64,000 nt of DNA, taken from contig CM119268.1 in the NCBI GenBank assembly GCA_051294375.1, forward strand, positions 7,088,861 to 7,152,860, given 5' to 3'. Positions within the stretch are counted from its first letter, which is position 1; every line of letters begins with the position of its first letter. The notes under the pieces were generated by a model. That model ran no database searches. It saw nothing but the letters and a program-made list of their open reading frames with translations, and was not told the origin of the DNA. The translations under genes and the position numbers were made by a program. Below are positions 37,657 through 48,914 of this stretch, one piece after another. Source of the DNA: Paraspadella gotoi (lineage: Eukaryota; Chaetognatha).

Positions 37657-37938
37657 AATAAAACATTCGTGCGACGAAACCAATGTAAAATAAAAACAAA
37701 CTTTAACTTAATCCAAAACGTACCCGAGCGAACGCGGGCGCCTAAGCGGTCCGCTCAACCCGTACAGAAAACTAAAGAAAATCTCACCTTCTGTACGAAC
37801 ACTTTACTTGGATATGAACTCTCGTCCGTCCCTCGTCGTCGGTCGGAGAGAGAGAGAGGAACCGAGGAGGGAGAGCGAGAGAAGAGGAGAGAAAGAGAGA
37901 GAGGGAGACGGAGACAGAGAGGGAGAGAGTCCCGCTAA
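37657..37938 (+). CDS. Candidate terminal exon after a strong acceptor
   Basis: The acceptor TACTTTTTTCATTTTTAG (to 37656) is the best-formed in this part of the window. In phase 0 the frame is open for 93 codons to a TAA at 37936-37938. The first 60 codons have unbiased composition, including RTRAPKRSAQPVQKTKENLT and FCTNTLLGYELSS; the last 30 run into a GA-rich stretch giving Arg/Glu. I recognise no domain. If real it belongs to a plus-strand gene with upstream exons. A splice donor before the GA-rich part would shorten it, but none is obvious. Confidence 0.33.
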   Translation, partial: NKTFVRRNQCKIKTNFNLIQNVPERTRAPKRSAQPVQKTKENLTFCTNTLLGYELSSVPRRRSERERGTEEGEREKRRERERGRRRQRGRESR

Positions 37939-38060
37939 ACTTAGAGACGGGCGATCGATCGATTTTTGGCGGCGAAGACGAAGTAAGAGGAAGAGGAAGA
38001 GGAGGAGGAGAGTGAAGAGGAGGAGGAAGTGGAATGGAAGGAAAGAAGAAAAAAGAGAAA
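37845..38060. repeat. Purine-rich low-complexity tract
   Basis: GAGAGAGGAA and GAAGAGGAAGAGGAGG text interrupted by a short balanced block at 37930-37980. Confidence 0.8.
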
Positions 38061-38140
38061 GAATTAACAAAGAATTAAATGATAAAATAATAAAGACAAA
38101 AGATAAAGTAAAAGAAAAGAGTCTAAACGTCGTCGAGAAA

Positions 38141-38400
38141 AAAAGCGAACAGAGATATCAGCTTCAGCAACGTCAACTCCATCTGCAACAAAAAAGCGAA
38201 CAAAGATATCAGCTTCAGCAACGTCAACTCCATCTGCAACGAAAAAGCGAACAAAGATATCAGCTCCAGCAACGTCAACTCCATCTGCAACAAAAAAGTC
38301 AACAAAGATATCAGCTTCAGCAACGTCAACTCCATCTGCAACGAAAAAGCGAACAAAGATATCAGCTTCAGCAACGTCAACTCCATCTGCAACGAAAAAG
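38141..38400. repeat. 51-bp tandem repeat, five units
   Basis: GATATCAGCTTCAGCAACGT followed by CAACTCCATCTGCAAC and AAAAAGCGAACAAA. GATAT words start at 38154, 38205, 38256, 38307 and 38358, exactly 51 apart. Because 51 is a multiple of three, the frame is open on both strands (Gln-rich RYQLQQRQLHLQ on plus, Leu-rich on minus). Confidence 0.95.
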
Positions 38401-38419
38401 AGCCACGCCCATTTTTTCG

Positions 38420-38804
38420 TCGTCGTCTTTTTTCCCCTCGATTTTCGTTCCCCTCCTCAATTTTCTCTCCGTCGCCTCCGGACGCCATTTTGGACGCCAT
38501 CTTGGATTATCGTCGCTTCGATTCGATGCCTTTTGTTTTCGATCTTCGATCTCCAACGATCGTCTCTTCCGACCGGATTTTCCCGCCAAAATCTCCTTAC
38601 GTTCGTCATCGTCGTCTTCGTCATCGTCGTCTTCGTCATCGTTGTCTCCGTTCGTTCGTCGTCTTCGTCGTTCGTCGTTTAGGATTTTCCCTCAGTCTTC
38701 CATCGTCGTGGGCGTCTTTTGTTTTTCCGCGCTGCTGGCGACGTCGTCCGCCGCTGCGCTGAAGGTCGTCGGCGGCGGCGGCGCTGATTCGCGCGAGGAA
38801 CTCG
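38420..38804 (+). promoter_or_regulatory. CpG-rich block with paired YY1-like sites, ending at a splice donor
   Basis: GCCATTTTG (38484-38492) and GCCATCTTG (38496-38504) match the YY1 core and sit 12 bp apart, as in many animal promoters. The block is CpG-rich and ends at CTCG|GTGAGT (donor GT at 38805). The frame just before the donor encodes SSIVVGVFCFSALLATSSAA, which resembles a signal peptide, but no ATG lies nearby in that frame; the nearest in-frame ATG is beyond the 51-bp repeats at 37814. It is best read as promoter plus first exon of a plus-strand gene whose start is unresolved. Confidence 0.35.
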
Positions 38805-38989
38805 GTGAGTTTTTTTTTTTTCTATTTTTTTTTATGTCCGTCAATTTTTGTCCTTTTTACGCGCGAAGCATTTCACGGTTGTACAATGTACAATGTACAT
38901 AGACAAGTTTTTTCAAAACTTCTTGAGACTCTACTTTACCATTCTTTTTATTTTCCGGACACGATAATAAAATCAGTCAGTAAATAATA

Positions 38990-39610
38990 ATAATAATAAC
39001 TATTATTTAAAAAAAATTTCAAATGATATTTTGACTATATTTGTATAACAATTTAATAAAAAAGTGTAAAATCAAAATTTCTAATAGGAGGAATGTAATT
39101 TTTTTATCAATATTTTTGTAAGTTATAAAAATCTTTAATATTTGAACATTTTATACATCTGTATGTAACGTAGCTATATATATCAGTAATTATTAAAATG
39201 GTATAATTTTTACGTTGAAAATAAAATGAAGATAAACAGATCGAAAACGTTCTATGGGACGAGCTACACTAGTTCGAAATTTCGCATACACAACTCTCCT
39301 CTCTCTCTCTCTCTCTCGCGCTCCTCTTCTCGGCTGGGGTCTTTGGGCTGCGTTCTGTAACTCTCTCTTCACAAAGCTAGTCGTAATATTGTGGTTATTG
39401 ACACATTTTAATAACACAGACTTGATGATGACTTTACCACATTTGTCAACAAGTTTTGGATTTTGCATCTTTGATTTCCATTTTCTGCCGCGACAATTTG
39501 TATCCCCTTGCTTATGATGGTCAATGACGCTTTTTTTATAAATAAAACGAAATATCACAAATTTTTTTCAAACTATTAACTCTCCTCTCGCAGAATATTT
39601 TAATACATAT
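38990..39610. other. Unassigned AT-rich sequence
   Basis: Includes a short CT stretch at 39298-39318. No supported gene. Confidence 0.5.
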
Positions 39611-39615
39611 AAAAT

Positions 39616-39831
39616 CTAAACATCGTTTTTAAAATACAATCCTAACCAAGCAGCACTCTTCTTGAAGATGCTCACAGCATCAGGTTCCTCGTTGGAAGAC
39701 AGAACCATGTGTAGAGTGGAATGCGTTGGTAGGGCCCATACCCACATAACCCACTCATCAATCTCCATCATGACGGAGGGCTCCGTTGCAGTTTCATATT
39801 GTTCGGTCTTCCACCCCCACACTATCTTCAC
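39616..39831 (-). CDS. Uncertain open frame of balanced composition
   Basis: A minus-strand frame of 71 codons from an ATG contains EQYETATEPSVMMEIDEWVM and THSTLHMVLSSNEEPDAVSI, and is not repeat-driven. The opposite strand is also open over most of it. No family, acceptor or promoter is recognised, so it may be an exon, a transposon fossil, or chance. Confidence 0.2.
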   Translation of the reverse strand: MKIVWGWKTEQYETATEPSVMMEIDEWVMWVWALPTHSTLHMVLSSNEEPDAVSIFKKSAAWLGLYFKNDV

Positions 39832-40690
39832 CGTTAGCGCACTCTATCCCGCTTCCTCCTTTCTCTCTCTCTCTCATCTCTTCTCTTCTCTCAATTTTCC
39901 CGCAACAAACTCACTTTTCTGGCTTTTTTCGTCGAAAATGAAAGTTTAATGGCTCCGACGAAAAAAAAAAAAAAAAAATAAACGGCGCCATTTTTCAAAT
40001 CCAGAGTTTAAAAACTCGGAACTCTGAAAAAAATATTTACTTCCTTTGCTCAATTTTTTTTTGGGCGGAGAAATAGTAGATTTTATAAGAAAAATCATGT
40101 TTTTGGAGGTTTGGCTTTTTTTGAATCTCGATAATTGCTTTTTAATTAGTTTACTAAGTATTGTTTCGTATGTTTTACTAATATTTTTATATTTACTTAG
40201 GTATTGGTTGGCTGTTCTTCTTGTTGCCTCAAATCTTTCTTTTTTGAAAATGAAACTCATAATACTTACTTGTAGCATATAAAAACTTAATTTGTCGAGC
40301 ATTCTCAGCATCGGCCGTGAATAAATTAACAGAAACACATAGTGTTTATACTTACGGACATAATATATATCATATCATATCAAATAATAGTATATTACAT
40401 ATTATATCCACCGCTCTCTCTGCTCCAAATAGAAAAAAAAATTTCCTCTATCCATTTCTTGGGTAAAATACAAATCCCTTGGCAGAGTTTTTAAAGAAGG
40501 TTAGAGCGAGAAGTGTTTCGAAGAGAGGTCAAAGTAATGAAGGAACAGACACGGAAAAGAAAGAAAAAGACAGAAAGAGAAAGATAGAAAGAGAAGAAAA
40601 AGGGAAATGAAAGAATATGATGCAAAAGTCTAGTACTAGGTAAGTAAAGAGGGAAAAAAAATCGGCAAAGGGGCAAAGGAAAAAAAAATG
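39832..40690. other. Unassigned sequence
   Basis: AT- and purine-rich; no supported gene. Confidence 0.5.
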
Positions 40691-40700
40691 TTTTTACGAA

Positions 40701-40873
40701 GATGAGAGAGAGAGAGAGANNNNNNNNNNNNNNNNNNNNNNNNNNNNNNNNNNNNNNNNNNNNNNNNNNNNNNNNNNNNNNNNNNNNNNNNNNNNNNNNN
40801 NNNNNNNNNNNNNNNNNNNNNNNNNNNNNNNNNNNNNNNNNNNNNNNNNNNNNNNNNGAGAGAGAGAGAGAGT
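40701..40873. repeat. (GA)n tract interrupted by a gap (40720-40857)
   Basis: GA on both flanks of 138 Ns. Confidence 0.96.
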
Positions 40874-41034
40874 AAAGAGTCAAAAGAGAAGTGGCAACGT
40901 CTGGTCCCCCTTTTTTTCCCCATTTACCAATCCCCCATTTCCTATTTTCTCCCCTCCTCCCTTTTTCTTTCCCCACGCGAAGGATTTTAATGGAAAATCG
41001 TCTTGCTGGTTTTTCCGGCGGGCATCGGTGGAGG

Positions 41035-41180
41035 AAAAGGAGGAAAGGAAAAAAAAAGGAGGAAGAAGAAAAGAGAAAAAGAAAAGAGAAAAAGAAAAGA
41101 GAAAAAGAAAAGAGAAAAAGAAAAGAGAAAAATAAAAGAGAGAAAAAAAAGAGAAAAACAAAAGAAGAAGAATTGAAAGA
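41035..41180. repeat. Polypurine (GAAAAA/AAGAGA)n tract
   Basis: Repeats of AGAAAAAGAAA. Confidence 0.9.
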
Positions 41181-41270
41181 ACAAAAACTAATTTGTGCCA
41201 AAAATTACGGAAATTAAAGAGTCGAAAAGATTTTGTAACGATTATTGCTCCTTGACTGTTCGTCGACTGT

Positions 41271-41302
41271 TGACTGTTCGTTGATTGTTCAATGAACAGT
41301 CA
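41271..41302. other. 9-bp stem inverted repeat
   Basis: TGACTGTTC (41271-41279) and GAACAGTCA (41294-41302) are exact reverse complements with a 14-nt loop. Further GACTGTTC-type words lie just upstream and at 41350-41362. The rest of 41180-42220 is AT-rich and unassigned. Confidence 0.7.
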
Positions 41303-42224
41303 GAAAGTCAAAAGTCAACAGAGTCAAGACCCCAACAGTGTTCATTGTTCAACGACTGTTTTAAGGTTTTAACCTCGTGATTCTAAGTCGTACTCACGTG
41401 AAACTACGTTCATATAGCCGTTACAATGTCGTCGCATTGTAACTCTGATAATGATAGCTCAACACAGATAATATTTTGAGAAGTTTTGAGGTATTATTAA
41501 AAGCTGCTTGTTCGATGTTCATGTGTCTAATAATTCGTTTGGAAATGCGTTAATGAAAGAAAGTTACTGCAAAACCTTGAACTTGCGAGTTCTTGCAATT
41601 TGGCCTCGGGAGTCAACGATGTTTAAAATGTTCCATGATTGAGTCATAGTAAATGGGCGGTTGATTAAAATTAGATTGTTATCACCAGTGAAATGATTGC
41701 GATGGAACTAAAGAATAAGGTGTCTCTTTATTAACACAACATGTGCTCTGTCTCTCTCACACTCTCTCTCACTCTGTCTCTTACTTATTTGCCATTTCCT
41801 CTCTAGCTTATGCTATGGCACGAAATACAAGAGAGGAAGTTTTATTTTTTATGCTCTTTAGTTTATTATATCATATATTTTGTATTCATACAAAATCAAA
41901 TAAAACAAATAAATTTCCGTCCGTTCACGATTTGAAATACAGTATTTTAGCAATAATGATCTTTGAATTACAATTTACATTCAAAAAATGAATTTTTATT
42001 ATCAAAGAAAAACTAAGATTTTTAAGAATTTAAAAACTGCAAAATTATGACAAATACCAAAAATAAAATACAGAAGATATTGTATGAAAAAAAGCCTAAA
42101 ATACTAAAAAAGCTAAAAAAGATACTGACAAAAAAAAAGTGTGAAAAATAATAAAAACTGCACAGATCCAGATTCTTGTATCTCCCGACAAAACGAACTT
42201 ACGTTTATGGTCAGCGGTCATCTT

Positions 42225-42520
42225 GTTACTCTCTCTCTCTGTTTCTCTCTCTCTCTCACTCTCTCTCTNNNNNNNNNNNNNNNNNNNNNNNNNTCTCCTC
42301 TCTCCTCTTCTGTTTTCTTTCCTCCATTAATTCTTTCATTACCCTTTTATTCGGCCGGAAAAGACATTTGTTGGGTAGGAGTCCGCGCTCGCCTGGCGAC
42401 CATTAAGGAGAGCTGTTTTTGGTGTCTCTCTTCTCTCTCTCTCTCTCTCCTCTTCTCTCTCTCTCTCTTCTCTTCTCCTCTCTTCTTCTCTCTCTCTCTC
42501 TTCTCTCTCTCTTTTCTTCC
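42225..42520. repeat. CT-rich tracts with a gap (42269-42293)
   Basis: CT arrays at 42228-42268, 42294-42310 and 42425-42515. Confidence 0.93.
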
Positions 42521-42904
42521 TCGGGGGGGAATCGGAATGTTTTTATAAGGGCCCGCCCTATGGACCCGAAAAAAGACGTTTTACTCCCTTTTGTTCTACG
42601 TCACGAGCGCCAGAAGGGTGAGAAGGATCAGTTGAATAACAGGCCAAGGGGGTTCCGTGTGTGAGAGGAAGGTGTGTGAAAGGAAAAAAGGAGAGGATTG
42701 CAAAAGTGTGTTTGTTGGAACGTGATGTGAAGTCGGTGAAACTGTGAAATAACGGAAAGAATGGGAAAGAAGATAAATAAGGAGGATTAGTTTGTTGAAG
42801 TAAGTTTGGGGGAAGATGAGCGCTATGAAGGAATTAGCCGCAGAGCAGAGGAGAGGAGAGAGAGAGAGAGAGGAAATAAAAGGAATATGTATGGGGAACG
42901 ATGT

Positions 42905-43515
42905 TAACATACATTACTTTCATACAATTGAAAACATTCTTTGAAAATATTTTCCACTTCATTGATAGGCGAAGCTCAGGTACTTCTGGGAGTGAAATTA
43001 AACGAGAGGGACTTGTGAGAGGAGTCTTGGATTGGAAAGCTTGCAGGCGAACCCTGCTATGTCAATTATCTTGTATAAGAGTGATTGGAGCCTTAAACCA
43101 CCCAAAGACTGTCCAAAGTCAGGGGCAAGATAAGGCTTATTTATTGAATGAAATGGATAATTTTTATGAGTTGCTGTGGGCGCGCCAGCAAAGACTGAAA
43201 GTTATGCCTCACTGCTGTCCGTCCTCAGTCTGTTCTCAATGGCGAGCAGGGCAAATCCATTTCTCATTCCATCCGTGGGCGTCCCGGGTTTCAATCGCCC
43301 TGGCGGCGGTATTTCCCGGTTTCTGGCTTAATTGTTATTTGTACGGTTGCCCGTAATAAAACATGGGCCAGTGACAGAGGCCCGGTCAACTGAGGGTCCC
43401 GCAAGAGCCCTTACGCCAGTTTGGTGAGAGAGTACCCCGCGCCCGGGGGGGTATCACAGGCTATCCTCCCGTTTTGCCCAATTGGTTGTTGTACCAAATT
43501 CATTAAACTTTTATT
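42905..43515 (+). mobile_element. Dispersed repeat family F, longest copy
   Basis: It parallels 9620-9860 (AACATTCTTTGAAA, CCACTTCATTGATAGG, GGGAGTGAA, AAGAGTGATTGGAGCCTTAA) and extends it to 43515, ending with GTTGTACCAAATTCATTAAA. The open frame of 151 codons over it is not conserved in the 9.6-kb copy. Confidence 0.65.
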
Positions 43516-43839
43516 CTGCCAAAAATTCCATTAAAGTGGTTTTGTCAAAAAAATCTCCCGTTTAAAATGTTTGATAAAAGAAACCTCGATGGTAGTACGT
43601 AATAAAAAAAATATATTGCAAAACCGCCGCTATCGTATATTACTAACTTCTATCTTAAGAGGAGAAAATAAGGAAAAGAAAAATTGAAATGCTCTGGGGG
43701 TGAAAAAAAAGAACTTCCATTGTTTACTCGGGGTAAAAAACATTCTTTTCATTAAGCTTCTATTCACACGTCAAAAAAAAGTGAGGGGAGAAAAATTTAG
43801 GGAAAAGGATAAATATCTCTCGAATGAAGACAGGGAGAG

Positions 43840-43970
43840 CAGACGAGGAGGAGAAGAGAGAGAGAGCGGAGCAGAGAGAGAGAAGAGAGAGGGAAGACAG
43901 AAAAGCGGAGAAGAAAGAGAAATAAGAAGATAAAAGAGGCAAGAGAGAGAGAAAGAGAGAGAGAGATTAA
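43840..43970. repeat. GA-rich tract in D1 copy 1
   Basis: Interrupted GA text equivalent to 48510-48615 in copy 2. Confidence 0.85.
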
Positions 43971-44244
43971 TCCTTTGATTCCAATCTTCCCTTCTCGATT
44001 TTTTATTCTTCTCCTCAAATTTTCTTATTTGTTTGTTTTCTTCTTTTCTCTCTTGATTTTCTCTTTTATCTTTTTCTTTCTTTTCTCCTTTTTCTTTCTT
44101 TATTCTCTACAGAATCACCCCTTTCTTTATTCCTCGGCTTCAACTTTCTCTCCCTTTTTTCTCTTCTTTTTTTCTTTCCTTCAAAATTCTTTCTTTGTCC
44201 AAAACGTCCGGTAAGAAATTCCCCCTTCCATTCTTTTGAAATTT

Positions 44245-44271
44245 CTCTCTTCTCTCTCGTTCTTCTCTCTC

Positions 44272-44315
<44 letters not shown>

Positions 44316-44360
44316 CTCCTCTCTCTCTCTCTCCTCTCTCTTCTCTCTCTCTTCTTCTCG
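44245..44360. repeat. CT-rich tract in D1 copy 1
   Basis: Equivalent to the CT tract at 48885-48914 that runs into a gap in copy 2. The sequence between 44370 and 45600 is unassigned apart from GGAGATGCAATG-type short repeats at 45210-45440. Confidence 0.85.
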
Positions 44361-45599
44361 CCGTTGAATAATCTTTTTTCCATTTCCCGTTCTCGATGCA
44401 ATTCGACGTTCTAGAACACCCTTTTTCGCGCGTGACTTTTTTTCCCTTGCCTTTATTTTAGCTTCGGAACCTACGTTAGAAAAAACGAACTTTTTAGTCA
44501 CAATTATTATAATCGATTTTGGTGTGTATGTAAAAAAAACGGTTATCAACGTAGGTGTATAGTGCTAATTTGAACAGTTAAATATTTAGCGTTTTGTTGA
44601 ATTTTGGTTGGTATTATCTACATTTCTCGTCTGTTATTTCATATGTCTTCCATATTCGCCAATGTTTTGCATCGTCAAATTATCTCTTGGCGAAAAAAAT
44701 CTTACTCTCAAACGACATTGTCTCAATTTTTGTATTGTCTACTTTGGATTATTTACAGACAAAAATAATTACAACGCTTGCCAATTAGTTAAACCATTTA
44801 TTGAAGGAGGACCAAATTGAAATAAAAATATTTTCGTCAGAATGCAAGTTAATTGGAAATTGTAAAACTTTTTAATCGGTTTTATTTCTTTGTCCCGACA
44901 AAAATTGTAATTTTCCTTCAGTGGCCATTGTCCTAATACTCTCGCATTTCAGTGCCATTCAAGAAAACCCAGGGACTTACACAGTTCAATCGACAGAAAA
45001 ATTGAGAAAAGGGGATTGAAAATGAAAACAGTTGACGGACAAGAACAAAGAAAAAGAAAAGAAGGAAAGTGAAAAAAAGTTCACCCTGCCTGAAAAAAAA
45101 AAAAGCGAAAGGAAGGAAAAGGCGCAAACAAAGTGAACTATCGAGGTCAATGGAGAAACCGGATTTGCTTTCGATTCAGTGGAACCGCAAGACCGGCGAC
45201 AAACTTCGGGAGATGCAAATTGCTTGGAGATGGCTTTGGGGAGATGCCAATGTCGGTGAGCAATGTGTGATGCCAATGTGGCTGATGCAAATGTGGCAGA
45301 TTTTGCAATGTGGAGATGCAATGGGGGAAGACAAATGGGAGAATGGCAATGAGGAAGCCAATGGGGAGGCATGCAATGCGGGAGTTGAAATGGGGGCTTC
45401 ATTCTTGGAGAGTGCAATGGGTAGATTCAATGGCGGACATATGCAATTGGCAGATCAACGTTGATAATTTAAAAGGGAAAATTACAACGGGCGAGATGCC
45501 CAATGCGTGGTTTCAATTGGGGAGAGAGGATGCCAAAGGAGAAAGGCAACAAGACTTTTTTGAGAAGGGCCGGAGTCAAAGAATTGCAAAAACGAGACA

Positions 45600-45885
45600 A
45601 ACCTAGAGAGGAGAGAGAGAGAGAAGAGAAGAGAGAGAGAGAAGAGAGAGAGAGAGAGAAGAGACAGAGAGAAGAGAGGAAGAAGGCGTCGGTGGAGGAT
45701 CGTGACCCTCGGCTGGAAAAAAATTCCCGGAGCTGAGAGGATGAACGTCTCTCTCTCTCTCTCTTCTCTTCCTCTCTCCTCTGCTCTCTTCTGCCGCTCT
45801 CTCTCCTCTCTCTCTCTCTCTCTTCTCTCCTCTCCTCTTTCTTCTCTCTCTCTCTCTCTTCTTCTTCTCTCTCATCCATTCCCGC
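45600..45885. repeat. GA tract followed by CT tract
   Basis: GA at 45605-45685 and CT at 45750-45875 form an imperfect large inverted repeat. Confidence 0.85.
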
Positions 45886-45954
45886 CGAGTTTTTTTGGAT
45901 TGTTCTACGTTGTTTACGTTCCTGTCGTCGTTTACGCGGCTGCGGGCGTGTCAT

Positions 45955-46226
45955 CTTAGATCGGGAACAGGAGAAGCCCGGGCCTTTTGTGCGTGGCGTC
46001 GTGCGGTGCACCGTGTTCGAGACCCCGCGCGTGTGAGAGCCGAAGCCACGGTTGCCACGAGCCAGCGGTTTGTGCCCACTCCCGCTGCGAGCGGACCGCC
46101 CGGCAATTCAACGTGGCAGACAGATGCTCTGGATTGTCAACGTGCGCCACACAAACGTAAAGCGCCTCGTTTAGCGAACGGCGAACGTGCAGTCGACTTA
46201 GGGAGCTAACTCGTTTTTCGTGGGTG
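45955..46226 (+). promoter_or_regulatory. CpG-rich block ending at a donor, D1 copy 1
   Basis: Dense in CpG compared with its surroundings, it ends in TCGTGGGTGAGTC, a consensus donor also present in copy 2. No open frame survives in both copies, so a promoter and 5' noncoding exon is more likely than a coding exon. See the copy at 51105-51357 for shared motifs. Confidence 0.35.
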
Positions 46227-46229
46227 AGT

Positions 46230-47775
46230 CTTGTCGTACAATTCTGATCTTCTCACCTCTCTTTTTTTCCCGCTTGTTGAGATCTCCACACTTCTTTGGC
46301 CATTTTAGTTAGCTTTAAATCGTGTCTGTATTGTTTCAGTCAATTTTAGTTAAATAATTGAAAAACTCAATGCTAATATTTAAAACAGGCTCGCATGGTG
46401 GTGATACGTTACGTTTAATATTTATAATTCATATTTTTCGAATTTCAAAAAAACAGAAATTTATTATTTGCAAATGAGGTTCGTAAAACGAGGCTTGTCG
46501 AAAACAAACCGAACCATTCAAATAGGGTCTTAAACTTTCATTTCCTCCTTTTCTTATTTTCTCTTAATCTCTCTTATCTTGTACTTCATCTTCTCTATCT
46601 TAATTATCTGCTATTCTTTTCTTTTTGTAAATCTCTTTCTCCTCTATTCTCTTCGAACTTATCTATTCATTTCTTCTTTTCTCTCTGTGATTTAATTCGC
46701 AAAGAACAAACAAAAAAGCAACAATGGAAAAAGCTCGTTCTCCCTCGGACGTTTCCATTTGACGAAAAGCCTCTCGCTAATAAAAGTATAAACTCATCTC
46801 ACAATAAAAAATTTTTCCCCTCGCTGAATTAACCGGACTCCACCTCTTCCCACTCCAGAAACCGGCCCTCGTACACCTGATATGTATCGAAACGTTAGAG
46901 TCGCAAAATGAGATACTGACTACTTTATTCATGTTTATTGACAAGAGAGAGGAGAGAGAGAGTGAGAGTGAGAGAGAGAGAGGAATTTTATTACCTCCGC
47001 GCGTTCGCCCCCTTTTCTCTCATCCTGTCCAAGCTACAAAGACGGTTTTCCCTCTTCGGACGAGTTTAAAAAAAAAAAAGTTTTTATTGGGAAAAACGGA
47101 TTTATTCAAGTTTATTTTTTCTATTTGTCATTTTCACTTTGGGCGGACGTTGGTTACGAGGGCGTCGCGCATTGGCCAAACTGCGCGGCCAGCATCTGCT
47201 GTAATAATTTGTTGTCAACTCTAAACGTTTACCCCATCTGAAACCAGCAAAGCTATTGGGAAGTTGCAACTCGCCGCGTGTACGGCCATCGGAGATGGCC
47301 ATAATTCCAACAGCGTGGAATGTGAGTTACAGCTTAAGCACGGTCAGCTCAAACATTGGTCATTCTGCCGTCGGCGGTACTAATATTAAATTTCTGTAGG
47401 TGGCCGATATTGCAAAAAAAAAATTATAAATCCGAAATCTGATAATAACAGATAAACTTAATCAAAGTTAAAGCTAAACTATAAACTTACGTACGTATAT
47501 TTTCTTATTTACATACATAGGAGCGAAAAAGATGAACGAAGAATTCTTTGCGCCTTTTTTTAAGCAAAGAAATTCTTAAAAAAGCGTCGTAGAACAAAGA
47601 GAAATAAATAAAGCTCCCGAAATATCGAATATATATAAACTCGAATTATCGCCGAAGAAAAAAAAAATGTAAACAAACGAGCGAAAGCAAAAATACAGCT
47701 GATAAATATCGCAGTGAACATCCGTGAGGACGAAGGTACAAGAAAAAAGAGAAAATAAAAAAAAAATTTGGAAAA
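46230..47775. other. Unassigned part of D1 copy 1
   Basis: AT-rich, with a GA stretch at 46945-46982 and a balanced block at 47130-47400 matching 52165-52400. The two copies give different frames there, so coding is not supported. Confidence 0.5.
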
Positions 47776-47830
47776 CAAACATTTCCCGGTTAATCTTTGA
47801 ACCCAGACTCGTGGCGGAACGGAAAATGAA

Positions 47831-48077
47831 AAAAAACTCGGTTATTCAACCGGAGGTTGGCTCCGGTCGGTTCGAGGATGGGTGGGAGGAGAGAAGCGTA
47901 CTGGCGTGGAAAACCCCACGCGGCCCTATCGCCTCTAGGGGGGGAAGAGGTATGTTGACAACAGAATCCGATTTCTTTAATGTTAATGTTTTTTTTTTGG
48001 CCTTTTGGAAGATACACAGGAAGTTCGATTTCAGGTGAAAGAAAAAATTTAAGAAGATAAATCATCTCTTCTTTTTC
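47831..48077. other. Junction between D1 copies
   Basis: Unique sequence between the tandem copies. The minus strand has an acceptor-like CTTCCCCCCCCTAG near 47935-47948 followed by a 47-codon frame (GDRAAWGFPRQYASLLPP) to a stop near 47790; the plus strand has an AAGAG|GTATGT donor at about the same place. Neither is convincing. Confidence 0.35.
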
Positions 48078-48509
48078 TCGTCACGAGGCGAGGGTGAGAA
48101 AAGGTGAGTCAGGGTGAGTTAAGGCAAGGTCGTGTGAGAGGAAAGTGTGAAAGAAAAAGTGAGGATTGCAAAAGTGTGAAATAAGGGAAGAATGGGAAGA
48201 AGANNNNNNNNNNNNNNNNNNNNNNNNNNNNNNNNNNNNNNNNNNNNNNNNNNNNNNNNNNNNNNNNNNATTAAAGTGGTTTTGTCAAAAAATCTCGTTA
48301 AAATGTTGATAAAAATGAACCTCGATGGTAGTAATAAAATATATTGCATTAACCGCCGGTATATTACTACTTCTATCTTAAGAAAAGTAAATTGAATGCT
48401 TGGGGTGAAAAAGAACTTCCATTGTACTCGGGTAAAAAACATTTTTTTCACTTAATTATCACACGTCAAAAAAAAGTGAGAAAATTAGAAAGATAATATC
48501 TCTTCGAGG

Positions 48510-48543
<34 letters not shown>

Positions 48544-48880
48544 GAGAGAGAGAACAGAAAAGCGAGAAAGAGAAATAAAGAGAGATAAAGAGAGAGAGAG
48601 AGAAAGAGAGAGAGAGATTAATCCTTGATTCAATCTCCCTTTCGATTTTTATTCTTCTCTCAAATTTTCTTATTTGTTTGTTTTTCTTCTTTTTCTCTCT
48701 TGATTTTTCTTTCTTTTTATCTTTTTCTTTCTTTCTCCTTTTTCTTTCTTTATCTCTACAGAATCACCCCTTTCTTTATCCTCGGCTTCACTTTCTCTCC
48801 CTTTTTTCTTTCTTTTTTTCTTTTCTCTTCAATTCTTTCTTGTCAAACGTCGTAAGAAAATTCCCCTTCCATTCTTTTGA

Positions 48881-48914
<34 letters not shown>

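Larger units (their letters stand above)
42595..47830. repeat. Tandem duplication D1, first copy (about 5.2 kb)
   Basis: Collinear with 48078-52792. Matching landmarks: ATTAAAGTGGTTTTGTCAAA at 43531 and 48269; GGTCAATGGAGAAACCGGAT near 45147 and 50310; CAGACAGATGCTCTGGAT near 46119 and 51250; TTCCCGGTTAATCTT at 47783 and 52746. The copies differ chiefly by one-base insertions. Between the landmarks at 46901 and 47783 this copy is 882 bp against 792 bp in the other. A family F insertion (42905-43500) is present only here, or lies in a gap in the other copy. No intact coding frame is shared. Confidence 0.9.

Noticed and set aside
42901-43356. 151-codon plus-strand frame
   Set aside because: It covers a family F repeat whose other copy (9.6 kb) does not keep the frame.
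47790-47948. Minus-strand frame after a CCCCCCCCTAG acceptor-like site
   Set aside because: Only 47 codons, no family, and the opposite strand offers an equally good donor at about the same place; it lies at a doubtful assembly junction.
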